From positions 1-22,647 of the forward strand of contig JBDSYA010000011.1 of assembly GCA_039925865.1 (NCBI GenBank): DNA of 22,647 bases, read 5' to 3'. The notes beneath the pieces were generated by a model. It saw only the letters and a list, made by a program, of their open reading frames with translations, was not told the origin of the DNA and searched no databases. Numbering within the stretch: position 1 is the stretch's first letter; each line of letters starts with the position of its first letter. Position numbers and translations under genes: made by a program. Below, piece after piece: positions 6,999 through 15,791 of the stretch. This DNA comes from JBDSYA01 sp039925865. GTDB lineage: Bacteria; Bacteroidota; Ignavibacteria; Tepidaquicellales; Tepidaquicellaceae.

Positions 6999-9110
6999 CT
7001 AAGCTTCAACTCCTCTATCTTTTTCAAATTCGGAAATTATCTTTGACTCGACATCCTTCGGGACATCTTCATAATGTGAAAACTTTCTGTCATAATAACC
7101 TCTCCCCTGAGTAAGAGATCTTAATTTTGTAGAATAGTCATTCATTTCAGAAAGCGGTATCTGGCATGTGATCTTCTGAAGTTTTCCAAATACATCCATT
7201 CCCATGATCCTTCCTCTCCGTGATGAAATATCGCCTGATACAGATCCCATAAATTCTTCGGGAAAAACAACTTCAACATCGTAGATAGGTTCGAGTATAA
7301 CCGGATTTGCTTCCTTAAATCCTTTTTTGAATGCCTGTGAAGCTGCTATTTTAAAAGAGATCTCATCGGAATCTACATTATGATATGAACCATCAAATAA
7401 TGTTACTTTAATATCAATAACTTTGCATCCTATCAATACCCCCGAATTCATAGTTTCAATTACACCTTTTTCAACAGCAGGAATAAATCTTCCGGGCACA
7501 ACTCCTCCAACGATCGCATTCACAAATTCAAATCCTTTGCCTCTTTCCTGAGGACCAATCTTAATATGTACATGTCCAAACTGACCTCTTCCTCCTGACT
7601 GCTTTTTGTGTTTATACTCAATATCATTTACGGCAGCACGAATGGTTTCTCTGTACGGAATTTTAGGATTTGAAATATCGACCTCAAAATTATATTTACT
7701 TTTCATCCTGTTAAGTATTGTAGTCAAATGAATTTCACCCTGTCCGCTGATAAGTGTTTGAGACGTTTCGGGATTGAACTGAACTATGAATGTAGGATCT
7801 TCCTCATGAAGCGAATGCAGCGCAGAGGCGATCTTATCATCATCGCCTTTATTTTTTGCATGTATCGCGAGGGTCATATTAGGTTTCGGAAAATTTATTT
7901 CTGAAAGTACCACAGGATAATTTTTTGAACTAAGAGTATTGTTTGTGTGTGAATCTTTAAGCTTCACAACTGCTGCAATATCACCGCACACAACTTCACT
8001 CATTTCTTTTCTGTCTTTGCCGTTCATTGAATACATTTGAGATAATCTTTCAGTCTTTCCGTTTGCCTCATTTATCATATCCATTCCCGCTTTCATTCTG
8101 CCTGAATAAACTCTGAAGAATGAAAGTTCACCAATATTTTTTTCGGATACAGTTTTAAAAATGAACATCGTAGGCTCTCCTTCGGTCTTTGGAGATATTT
8201 CCAGGACATCATCACTATTAGGCCTTCTTCCTATTTCTGCGGGCTTATCCATTGGTGACTCAGTATAATTTGAAATGAAATCCAAAACATCTCTTGTTCC
8301 TATATTCTTAGCAGCACTGATGCAAAATACCGGGAATAATTTTCTTTCCCGCATACCTTTTTTCAATCCGAAATCAATTTCTTCATCGGTCAGGTTTGCA
8401 CCTTCCTCAAAAAATTTAGTCAGAAGCTCTTCATCTTCTTCAGCAACTACTTCTACAAATCTCTGATGATATTCCTTAGCTTTATCCATCAATGGTATTG
8501 GTATGTCTTCTTCTGTATATTCACCTTTTCCGTCAATTTTGAATCGCAGAAGTTTCATTCGTATGACATCAATAACCGCATCGAAGTTAGTCCCGGGATT
8601 AACAGGAAACTGTACAACGGCTACTCTCGAACCAAAACTGTCCTTTATGATCGAAACAGTTCTTTCAAAACCTGCATTTTCGGTATCAAGTTTATTTATT
8701 AAAAAGATAACATTGTTCTCATAATCATTTGTCATCATAAAGGATGCTTCTGTACCAACCTCAACTCCTTTAAATGCATCAACCATTATCAGCGCTGTAT
8801 CTGTGACTCTCAATGCCGATCTGACTTCACCTACAAAATCCATAAATCCCGGCGTATCAATAATATTGATCTTTTTAATAACCCCGTCTGAACTCTTCCA
8901 GAGAGTATTCAAGAGTGAAGAATTGATCGAAAGCTGTTTTTCTATTTCATCTTTATGATAATCGCTGACAGTATTTCCTTCTTCAACTTTGCCAAATCTG
9001 TTTACAACACCTGAAGCATATAGCATACCTTCGCAAAGCGTAGTTTTGCCGCTTCCTCCATGACCTGTTATAGAAATATTTCTAATGTTCTCCGGTTTGA
9101 TTACTTCCAT
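6999..9110 (-). CDS. fusA2: Elongation factor G-like GTPase (EF-G2/FusA2-like)
   Basis: 703 residues, the normal five-domain EF-G layout. The G domain has P-loop GHGGSGKTT (16-24), switch II DTPGF (85-89), NKLD (139-142) and SAAKN (265-269). Domain II starts near 312, domain III carries SGQGEIHL (455-462), domain IV carries YKHKKQSGGRGQFG (499-512) and VVPGRFIPAVEKG, and domain V ends with RSLTQGRGYYDRKFSHYEDVP. The P-loop GHGGSGKTT instead of AHIDAGKTT, and EKQLSI where translocating EF-G has RGITI in switch I, place it in the EF-G-like/EF-G2 group rather than canonical EF-G. Family members bind GTP and ribosomes; their role is less settled than that of EF-G. A GGAG at 9122-9125 on the minus strand lies about 11 bases before the ATG, one of the few visible Shine-Dalgarno sites here. 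It is divergent from def. The symbol marks the family, not proven function. Confidence 0.93.
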   Translation of the reverse strand: MEVIKPENIRNISITGHGGSGKTTLCEGMLYASGVVNRFGKVEEGNTVSDYHKDEIEKQLSINSSLLNTLWKSSDGVIKKINIIDTPGFMDFVGEVRSALRVTDTALIMVDAFKGVEVGTEASFMMTNDYENNVIFLINKLDTENAGFERTVSIIKDSFGSRVAVVQFPVNPGTNFDAVIDVIRMKLLRFKIDGKGEYTEEDIPIPLMDKAKEYHQRFVEVVAEEDEELLTKFFEEGANLTDEEIDFGLKKGMRERKLFPVFCISAAKNIGTRDVLDFISNYTESPMDKPAEIGRRPNSDDVLEISPKTEGEPTMFIFKTVSEKNIGELSFFRVYSGRMKAGMDMINEANGKTERLSQMYSMNGKDRKEMSEVVCGDIAAVVKLKDSHTNNTLSSKNYPVVLSEINFPKPNMTLAIHAKNKGDDDKIASALHSLHEEDPTFIVQFNPETSQTLISGQGEIHLTTILNRMKSKYNFEVDISNPKIPYRETIRAAVNDIEYKHKKQSGGRGQFGHVHIKIGPQERGKGFEFVNAIVGGVVPGRFIPAVEKGVIETMNSGVLIGCKVIDIKVTLFDGSYHNVDSDEISFKIAASQAFKKGFKEANPVILEPIYDVEVVFPEEFMGSVSGDISSRRGRIMGMDVFGKLQKITCQIPLSEMNDYSTKLRSLTQGRGYYDRKFSHYEDVPKDVESKIISEFEKDRGVEA

Positions 9111-9293
9111 AAATTTTTAATCTCCTTTTTACTGAATGAAATTGAAAAACGTTTAATTAAAATAATCTTAAATTTTGCAATAAAATTTTTCGTAATGACG
9201 GTAAACTCAAAAACCCGAAATGTATTTTAAAAATATAAAATAATATTCATTTTCAAAAGTTTAAAGTTACTTTATACAATAAAGTGAATTTAG

Positions 9294-9301
9294 TATCTTT
9301 G
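9294..9301 (+). promoter_or_regulatory. Candidate -7 box (TATCTTTG) for def-fmt
   Basis: TATCTTTG matches TAnnTTTG exactly and ends seven bases before the ATG at 9308. With the usual spacing, transcription would begin at about 9306-9308, giving a leaderless or nearly leaderless def mRNA. The -33 position about 19 bases upstream reads TTTA rather than TTTG. The next in-frame ATG (9317) would leave a leader of about ten bases. Confidence 0.5.
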
Positions 9302-9307
9302 TAAAAG

Positions 9308-9883
9308 ATGAGTGCAATGAAGCAATTACCGATCACGACATACGGAATGGAGATACTTCGAAAGAAAACAAAACCTGTTTCGATCATTGATAATAAATTT
9401 ATAGACATAGTACAGGACATGTTTTATACAATGGACAAGTCATACGGTGTGGGACTTGCAGCACCTCAGGTAAATCTGAATATTTCTCTTGCAGTACTCG
9501 ACATATCTGCGATAGATAAATACAAAAAACAAAAACCGATGGTACTCATAAATCCTGTCATACTAAAATCTTTCGGTGAATCCATAAAAGAGGAAGGCTG
9601 CCTGAGCATACCGGATATAAGAGGGCAAGTTCCGAGGCCGGAGAGTATCCTGCTCAGTTATAATGATTTTGATCTCAATAAAATCGAAGTTGAACTCGAT
9701 GGTTTTATTGCCCGCGTTGTTCAGCATGAGATCGATCATCTTAACGGTAAGCTTTTTATTGATTATCTTGATCCTGAAAAAAAGAAAGAAATTAAAAAAC
9801 TTTTATCCGGTATTAAAAAAGGCAGTGTAATAACCGATTATCCTCTTCACATCCATTCCAAAAAAGAAGCAATGAATCTATAA
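9308..9883 (+). CDS. def: Peptide deformylase
   Basis: 191 residues, usual size. Removes the N-terminal formyl group from nascent proteins at the ribosome exit. All three signature motifs are intact: motif 1 GVGLAAPQ (47-54), motif 2 EGCLS (96-100) and motif 3 QHEIDHL (139-145). Metal ligands are Cys98, His140 and His144; Glu141 is the general base. The N-terminus ITTYGMEILRKKTKPV is typical. The C-terminal extension after about 160 is Lys-rich (KKKEIKKLLSGIKKG). It is followed after 26 bases by fmt on the same strand, the classical def-fmt operon: fmt adds and def removes the formyl group. The start is ATG 9308, with ATG 9317 (codon 4) as an alternative; the position of the candidate promoter just upstream leaves the choice open. 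Confidence 0.97.
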   Translation: MSAMKQLPITTYGMEILRKKTKPVSIIDNKFIDIVQDMFYTMDKSYGVGLAAPQVNLNISLAVLDISAIDKYKKQKPMVLINPVILKSFGESIKEEGCLSIPDIRGQVPRPESILLSYNDFDLNKIEVELDGFIARVVQHEIDHLNGKLFIDYLDPEKKKEIKKLLSGIKKGSVITDYPLHIHSKKEAMNL

Positions 9884-9909
9884 TTGTTAACATTAACTTA
9901 TTCGGAAAT

Positions 9910-10842
9910 ATGCGGATCATATTCATGGGTACGCCCTTATTTGCAGTTCCTTCTTTAAAAATCCTGTTAGAAAATAATCACAATATATCGTGTGTAGTTA
10001 CAGTACCCGACAGGAAAAAAGGAAGAGGACAAAGCCTTACTCATTCTGAAGTAAAGGAGTTTGCATTAAATAACGGACTGAAGATTCTTCAGCCTGAAAA
10101 ACTTAATGATAAAGAATTTCAAGATGAAATTAATTCAATGTCGCCTGATCTGATTATTGTAGTTGCATTCAGAATCCTTCCAAAAGAAATTTTCACAATA
10201 CCAAAGCTCGGCTCATTTAATCTGCATGCGTCACTTCTTCCCAAATACAGAGGTGCTGCTCCAATTAACCATGCATTAATAAACGGTGAAAAAGAAACAG
10301 GAGTAACTTCGTTTTTTCTAAGAGAGAAAGTTGACACAGGAAATATTATTTTACAAAAGAAAATACAAATTGAAGATACTGATGATGCAGGAAGTTTACA
10401 TGATAAACTTTCAAAACTGGGTGCTCAAACCGTACTTGAAACGGTTGAGTTAATAAAGAATGGTGATGTTAAAACATTTAAGCAAGATGATACACTTGCT
10501 TCACCTGCTCCGAAAATTTTTAAAGAAGATTGTATAATAAACTGGGATAAAAATGTTGAGGAAATATATAACTTTATCCGGGGACATTCCCCTTATCCTG
10601 CAGCCATTACATATTTGCAAAATAAGATCGTGAAAATTTTCAAAACAAAAATAACAGAAATCCCATCAAACAACACACCGGGAAATCTGATCATCACCGG
10701 AAAACAATTGTTTGCAAATACGCGTGATATGCTCCTGGAAATTATTGAGTTGCAAGTGGAAGGAAAGAAAAGAATTACCTCAATGGATTTTATTAACAGC
10801 TCTGATAGGGGGAAAAACTATATATTTAAAAATGCCGATTAA
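9910..10842 (+). CDS. fmt: Methionyl-tRNA formyltransferase
   Basis: 310 residues, usual length. Transfers a formyl group from 10-formyl-tetrahydrofolate to Met-tRNA of the initiator. The N-terminal Rossmann-like catalytic domain starts MRIIFMGTPLFAVPSL; the catalytic triad is visible as Asn104, His106 (FNLHASLLPKYRGAAPI) and Asp142 (EKVDTGNI). PDRKKGRGQ (33-41) is the typical loop near the tRNA acceptor stem. The C-terminal OB-like domain starts near 205 (PKIFKEDCIINWD, IYNFIRGHSPYPAAITY). VAFRILPKEIF takes the place of the VAYGxILP of proteobacteria. It is the second gene of the def operon, 26 bases after def, with no Shine-Dalgarno and no separate promoter seen. Confidence 0.97.
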   Translation: MRIIFMGTPLFAVPSLKILLENNHNISCVVTVPDRKKGRGQSLTHSEVKEFALNNGLKILQPEKLNDKEFQDEINSMSPDLIIVVAFRILPKEIFTIPKLGSFNLHASLLPKYRGAAPINHALINGEKETGVTSFFLREKVDTGNIILQKKIQIEDTDDAGSLHDKLSKLGAQTVLETVELIKNGDVKTFKQDDTLASPAPKIFKEDCIINWDKNVEEIYNFIRGHSPYPAAITYLQNKIVKIFKTKITEIPSNNTPGNLIITGKQLFANTRDMLLEIIELQVEGKKRITSMDFINSSDRGKNYIFKNAD

Positions 10843-10870
10843 AAATTTAGTAAAAAATACTGTCTTAAAA

Positions 10871-10904
10871 TAAAAAAGAGGAACCGGAAATAATCCGGTC
10901 CCTC
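10871..10904 (-). terminator. Rho-independent terminator of the FnIII/beta-helix gene
   Basis: GAGGAACCGGA (10878-10888) pairs with TCCGGTCCCTC (10894-10904): 10 pairs of 11 with one A-C mismatch and a 5-base loop. On the minus strand the stem is followed by TTTTTTATTTTA, a proper U tract, so it ends transcription of the leftward gene whose stop is at 10941. On the plus strand no U tract follows, so for fmt it is at best a weak terminator. Confidence 0.85.
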
Positions 10905-10940
10905 AAATCTAAATCCTGTCTTGTAAAAATTTATACTTAA

Positions 10941-13900
10941 TTACGGAGTAATTGCTTGAACAAAGTTAGTAGCATTTGCTTCAACAAATACAGCATCTGA
11001 CCCGTCAACTATTCCGTCACAGTTAACATCAGTAACAACATATCCGCTGACAAAATTGAAAGCATCATTGTCGACTAAACTTCCGTCTGAACCGTCAACT
11101 ATACCATCCTGATTCACATCACCTGTATATAAAGACCATAGCAGTCCAACCTGAACCATATTGTTTCCGAATGCCTGTGAACTGGCAGTTGTGAAATTAT
11201 AATTTAATGATCCGGCTGTGAATGAAGGAGTGCTTCCGCTGAATGTTCTGATTGAATTTCTGTGTATAACTACGATATAATATGGTGTACCGTCTACTGC
11301 GTTTGCAAAATTAATTACGTGTGGAACTCCTTGTCCGCCTAATCCTTTTTGTGAATCAACTAAAGCAAAAGGAGAGGTTGCATTTCTAAGCTCAACTGTA
11401 ATTGTATCTTCAGCATTACAAGCTTCAAAATTAATTGTTAAGGTAAGACTCGAAGCAAGTACGGTACCAGCTTCGTCTGCACCTTTATATGGCTCAACTG
11501 CATTTCTTGTATTACCGTCTATATCAAATGTTATTCCTGCAACAGGTGTACCGCCCAGGTTTTGATCACCAATCGAAGCACCGGCTAAATGAAGATCACC
11601 TATAGCTGTATTTGCAAATGTAACTGAGACAGCTACTGAACTAAGATCTTGTCCTGTAGCAGTTCTCCAGTCTGCAAGAGTTGGTGTAAGTGTTGCAGCT
11701 TTTAAACCTGTGTTACCACCTGCTGCCGGAGCATACAGATCATTGTATTGTCCGACATAAAAAGTATTTGCAGTATTTCCTTCATTGATCGCATAACTTC
11801 TTGAAGTGGATACGTTAGCTATATTGTTAAATAAAATATTGTTTTTCAAAGTAATATTAACTCCACCTGCAAAGCTTTGAAAACCAGCTGATGTGTAATT
11901 TACTGCAGCAGGAGCTGCTAAGTAAACTGAATTAAAATACCAGTTAACAACGCCGGCGCCGCCTTGCTGAGTTGATCTGAGACCAACTGCTCCAATTGTC
12001 AAAGTAGCTGCACCTGAATAACTTTTTGTAACATTTGAAACAAAGTTATTGTAAATATTCAAAGGTGAGGAAGCCAGACCGCTGCCCTGAATACCTATTG
12101 GCCTTACTGTTGCACTTGCTGTATTTGCAGAGAAAACCTTTCTTATATAATTATTATAAATTTTTCCGGAACTGTTCTGACCGGACATACCAATAGGTGA
12201 AGAAGTACTGGTAGAAAGAGTAGCACTTACATTGACAACATCATTATTAAAAACCAGTGCATTACTGCAATTGCTGATTATAATACCTATTGGAGAGCCG
12301 GCAGTGGTTGTTAAATTATCTCCAATTAATATAGTCTGACCTAAGATGTTGCCGCTGACCTCAATATTATTTTCTGTTGGAAGAGCAGGTGCAGTTAAAC
12401 CGAAAATAGCGATTCCTCTGTCAGACCTGTCAACTCTATTGTTCAGATATCTATTACCATTATTTGATTGTGTAGCGCCTGCAACTGTTGACTGAAGTAT
12501 TCCATGAGAGAAACCTGGAGTAACTCCACCGCCGCCTAATAAAATATTAGCACCTCTAACAGTGTTGTTTTGTGCACCGTCTGAAGTACCGCTAGTTTGC
12601 AGATAATAACCATATTCGATTTGATTAGCAGTTGATGTACCTGCGTCAGTAACGTCAATGTTATTATAAGTAACAAAATCCGCACCGATCAGTGCAATAC
12701 CATAATCATTTGTAGCAGCAGTTCCGGTAGCACTGACAACAACTCTTGCATCACTAACCGGTCCGTTATATGTAACTGTATTTGTGCTGCTTACTCCCGG
12801 AATAGGTCCTAACAATGATCTTTCAGCATAAGTACCGCCTGATACAGTGAAGGTAACAGGACCTGAAACACCGTTACTCATCAATTCTATATCTGTTTGC
12901 GAAAATGTCTGAAAGTTTGTTGATGAAACAGGAAGTGAAGGATTTATTGTATATGCACCTGAAAGTGGAACAGCAACAGCTGTAGATTGACTGCCTGTAG
13001 CTGCAGAAGGACTAAACATAGTTTCATTTGATGCCCATACCTGGAAATAGTATGTTGTGGATGGTGTTAAACCGCTAAATGATGCTGAAATTGCATTCGC
13101 ACCTGCTGTACCAACAAAATCAAAATTGACATTATCAGTAGAGATATAAATTGGAAAGCCTGTCTCATTTGTTGAGTTATCAATCCAGTTTAATGTCATA
13201 GTTGTAGTAGTAACAGCTGTAAATGTAAGATTGCTTGGACTTGCCGGTGCTGTTTGTACCGGTGTTGCAAAGGAAATCATTGAATTGGTTGCCGGCACAG
13301 CTGCAAGAGCATTCTGGACAGTGTTACTAAATGTCCCAGAATTTGCAGTTTGTTGTGTAAGCAATTGAGCTGCTGTAGGAACAGCGCTCAATGTGGATGC
13401 ATTGATACCTGAAGAATATGTATAGACTGCAACTCCCGGTGTCATTGTACCATAAACGTATTCGATATGACCGTCGATTTCATAAACTTTTATCTGAAAG
13501 TTAAGATCAGGGGTTGTATCTCCGGAAAAATCCATTCCAATAAACTCAACTGTTAAAATCCGATTTCCGGCAAAACCTGTAGTCTGATAAACAATACTTG
13601 TTGATAAGTTGACCACCTGAAGATCGTCATACATTGGTGCAAGTGTGTTTAACGATCCTGTTGAGGAAGAGAATTGAGTATTATCATAACCGTAAGCTCC
13701 TGTACCTGCACCTGTTGCAGATGAAGTTGTATTAAAGGTTATAAATCCTGAAGTGTTTACTCTGAATTCAGTTGATCTCACACCATTATAAACCAGGCTA
13801 AAACCAATTGGCTGATTGTTGCTCATATTGTCATCTATGTTTGCAAGGTTTCTCCAGCTTGTTACTGAAGTACCGCCAGCAATAGGAGTATAAGTTATTC

Positions 13901-14126
13901 CTGTAGTTCTTGTGACACCATAAACATTAACAGCATCAATTGGATTATTGATTGATCTGTTAAAAATATCTGAAACCTTTGGAGTTCTTACTAGATCATG
14001 AATGTAAATTGCATTCTTACTGTTCACCGGATTCTGGATCAGGTCGTCAGTACTTTGAGTAAAACCGCTTTTGGACATAAAGGTACATACCAACAAAAGG
14101 AGTACCAAGAAATAATTTTTTTGCAT
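10941..14126 (-). CDS. Secreted FnIII and beta-helix surface protein with dockerin-like C-terminus
   Basis: 1061 residues. Signal peptide MQKNYFLVLLLLVCTFMSKSGFTQS. Residues about 75-290 form an N-terminal beta domain common in large Bacteroidota surface proteins (ITYTPIAGGTSV, NMSNNQPIGFSLVYNG, FRVNTSGFITF, LAPMYDDLQ, IVYQTTG). About 292-380 is a fibronectin type III domain (PSNLTFTAVTTTTMTLNWIDNS...LTPSTTYYFQVWASN). About 390-890 is a long parallel beta-helix (GIALIGADFVTYNNIDV, NNTVRGANILLGGG, NGNRYLNNRVDR), closed by DIDGNTRNAVEPYKGADE. About 894-999 is a beta module and 1000-1061 a dockerin-like pair (DVNQDGIVDGSD and DVNCDGIVDGSD) ending NFVQAITP. No T9SS type A tail. The last 168 residues match the end of the 838-residue protein at 1884-4400. 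It is probably extracellular, adhesive or polysaccharide-related; no catalytic residues are recognised. It has its own terminator. Confidence 0.9.
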   Translation of the reverse strand: MQKNYFLVLLLLVCTFMSKSGFTQSTDDLIQNPVNSKNAIYIHDLVRTPKVSDIFNRSINNPIDAVNVYGVTRTTGITYTPIAGGTSVTSWRNLANIDDNMSNNQPIGFSLVYNGVRSTEFRVNTSGFITFNTTSSATGAGTGAYGYDNTQFSSSTGSLNTLAPMYDDLQVVNLSTSIVYQTTGFAGNRILTVEFIGMDFSGDTTPDLNFQIKVYEIDGHIEYVYGTMTPGVAVYTYSSGINASTLSAVPTAAQLLTQQTANSGTFSNTVQNALAAVPATNSMISFATPVQTAPASPSNLTFTAVTTTTMTLNWIDNSTNETGFPIYISTDNVNFDFVGTAGANAISASFSGLTPSTTYYFQVWASNETMFSPSAATGSQSTAVAVPLSGAYTINPSLPVSSTNFQTFSQTDIELMSNGVSGPVTFTVSGGTYAERSLLGPIPGVSSTNTVTYNGPVSDARVVVSATGTAATNDYGIALIGADFVTYNNIDVTDAGTSTANQIEYGYYLQTSGTSDGAQNNTVRGANILLGGGGVTPGFSHGILQSTVAGATQSNNGNRYLNNRVDRSDRGIAIFGLTAPALPTENNIEVSGNILGQTILIGDNLTTTAGSPIGIIISNCSNALVFNNDVVNVSATLSTSTSSPIGMSGQNSSGKIYNNYIRKVFSANTASATVRPIGIQGSGLASSPLNIYNNFVSNVTKSYSGAATLTIGAVGLRSTQQGGAGVVNWYFNSVYLAAPAAVNYTSAGFQSFAGGVNITLKNNILFNNIANVSTSRSYAINEGNTANTFYVGQYNDLYAPAAGGNTGLKAATLTPTLADWRTATGQDLSSVAVSVTFANTAIGDLHLAGASIGDQNLGGTPVAGITFDIDGNTRNAVEPYKGADEAGTVLASSLTLTINFEACNAEDTITVELRNATSPFALVDSQKGLGGQGVPHVINFANAVDGTPYYIVVIHRNSIRTFSGSTPSFTAGSLNYNFTTASSQAFGNNMVQVGLLWSLYTGDVNQDGIVDGSDGSLVDNDAFNFVSGYVVTDVNCDGIVDGSDAVFVEANATNFVQAITP

Positions 14127-14413
14127 TTTTCTTTTTTGATTAAATTTTAAATTATGTTTTTTATAATTCTATTTCTCAAAATAGCTTTTTTATTTATCAG
14201 ATACTACTAAAAATTTCACTTACATTCAAATTTTTTAAAATTTTGTCAGATCTATCTCATTAAAACTACAATTAAAATTTTAAAGTATGGAAACAATTGA
14301 GGGTAAAATTTCTGAATATATTTTTTGAATGCATTTGAATTTTTTTAAAGTCATAAAAATCCAAAAGCAGGCAATAATTTACATTCTATTATTACATTAA
14401 AAATAACAAAATC

Positions 14414-15778
14414 ATGCTTGTTATATTCAGTGATATTCATCTGACAGATGAAACAACTTCGACTAATGTAAGTCCGGAAGCATTTACAAAAATATTACAT
14501 AAGGAAATAGAATTAAGTGTTGTAAAAAATGAGGCAAAAGAATTGAAAATAATTCTGCTCGGAGATATCCTGGATTTTGTCAGAACTGATTACTGGCAGA
14601 AGCTTGAAAGATCACTGAGACCCTGGAATGGTATTCTTGATAAAAAAACCGCGATGAATAATGACAGCTCAAAAATGGATCTTCATTATGGGAATATACT
14701 TGATGAAATTATGAAGACAAAAAGTGCAAAATCATTTATCGGCATGCTTAATTCTCTCAGCAAAAAATTCAGCAGCAATATTCCCGTAAAGATAAATTAT
14801 ATAATTGGAAACCATGACAGGATCCTTAACACTTCTACTTCCTTAAAAGAAAAAATCAATTCTCATCTCAGCTCTTTTACTAACGTCTCTGTTGAATTTA
14901 CCAATGAGTATCTTAATGCAGCTGATTACTCGGTCCTTTGCAGGCACGGTCATGAATGGGACAGTACCAATTATGGATTAGAACTTTATAAATTTCTTAA
15001 CAATAAAGGTGAGTTTGTCACACACTTTGACCGTGAAATTTATAAGCTGCAGACAATGGGCGAGGCTATTACAGGTGAATTGATGTCAGGGATTATTTTC
15101 CGTGTAAAAGAAAAGATCTCCGATCCAAAGTTCATCAAAAATCTTAAAGAGATAAATAATGTCAGGCCATTATCAGATGCCTTTATCTGGCTGTACTGGT
15201 ACGGCATAACTATTTCTGAAAAAAACAAAAATATTCTGTTAAATGCATTCAAGGAATCTCTGGAAGAGCTTATCAATACTGACCTTGCAAAATTATGGGA
15301 CAATACTAAAACTGAAATATTTTTATTCAAAGGTGACATCACCGACAGGTTTGAACAAATGCATGAACTTATTGAAGGACTAAATTTTGATCAGATAAAT
15401 AAATATGTGGAAGTGTTTAAATTTTTTGACAATTTATTCGGAACACCAAAGGATGATCTAATGGAAGGTGCGAAGACTGAGTTTTCAAATAAATTATGTA
15501 TCGAAAAAGACATACAGTATATTTTATACGGTCATACACATGAGGAAAGACATGATTATTTTTTCGGCGATAAGGACGGCAAAACAAAAATGTATATCAA
15601 TACGGGTACATTCCTTCCTTATATACAGAAGACGCGTGATAACAAAAGTTTTGCATCTGCTTACCAGATGACAATGATATTTATTTACAGGAGAGATGAA
15701 GATACTGATGGTGAACCAAACAAATATCCAACAATGGAGCTTTGGAACGGAATTAAGAGAAAAGTTTATAAGAGCTGA
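14414..15778 (+). CDS. Calcineurin-like metallophosphoesterase with a large insertion
   Basis: 454 residues. All metal-binding blocks of the metallophosphoesterase fold are present: D7-x-H9 (SDIHL), G50-D51-x-x-D54 (GDILD), G132-N-H-D135 (IGNHDR), H178-x-H180 (CRHGHEW) and G373-H-T-H376 (YGHTHEERH). It is a dinuclear metal hydrolase of phosphoester bonds; the substrate is unknown. The N-terminal start resembles UDP-2,3-diacylglucosamine hydrolases, but those are about half as long. The extra length lies mostly between H180 and H374, about 190 mostly helical residues including FIWLYWYGI. No signal peptide, so probably cytoplasmic. It stands alone, divergent from the surface protein to its left and ending 13 bases from the convergent phosphatase gene. 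Stop TGA. Confidence 0.9.
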   Translation: MLVIFSDIHLTDETTSTNVSPEAFTKILHKEIELSVVKNEAKELKIILLGDILDFVRTDYWQKLERSLRPWNGILDKKTAMNNDSSKMDLHYGNILDEIMKTKSAKSFIGMLNSLSKKFSSNIPVKINYIIGNHDRILNTSTSLKEKINSHLSSFTNVSVEFTNEYLNAADYSVLCRHGHEWDSTNYGLELYKFLNNKGEFVTHFDREIYKLQTMGEAITGELMSGIIFRVKEKISDPKFIKNLKEINNVRPLSDAFIWLYWYGITISEKNKNILLNAFKESLEELINTDLAKLWDNTKTEIFLFKGDITDRFEQMHELIEGLNFDQINKYVEVFKFFDNLFGTPKDDLMEGAKTEFSNKLCIEKDIQYILYGHTHEERHDYFFGDKDGKTKMYINTGTFLPYIQKTRDNKSFASAYQMTMIFIYRRDEDTDGEPNKYPTMELWNGIKRKVYKS

Positions 15779-15791
15779 GTATATAACTTTA

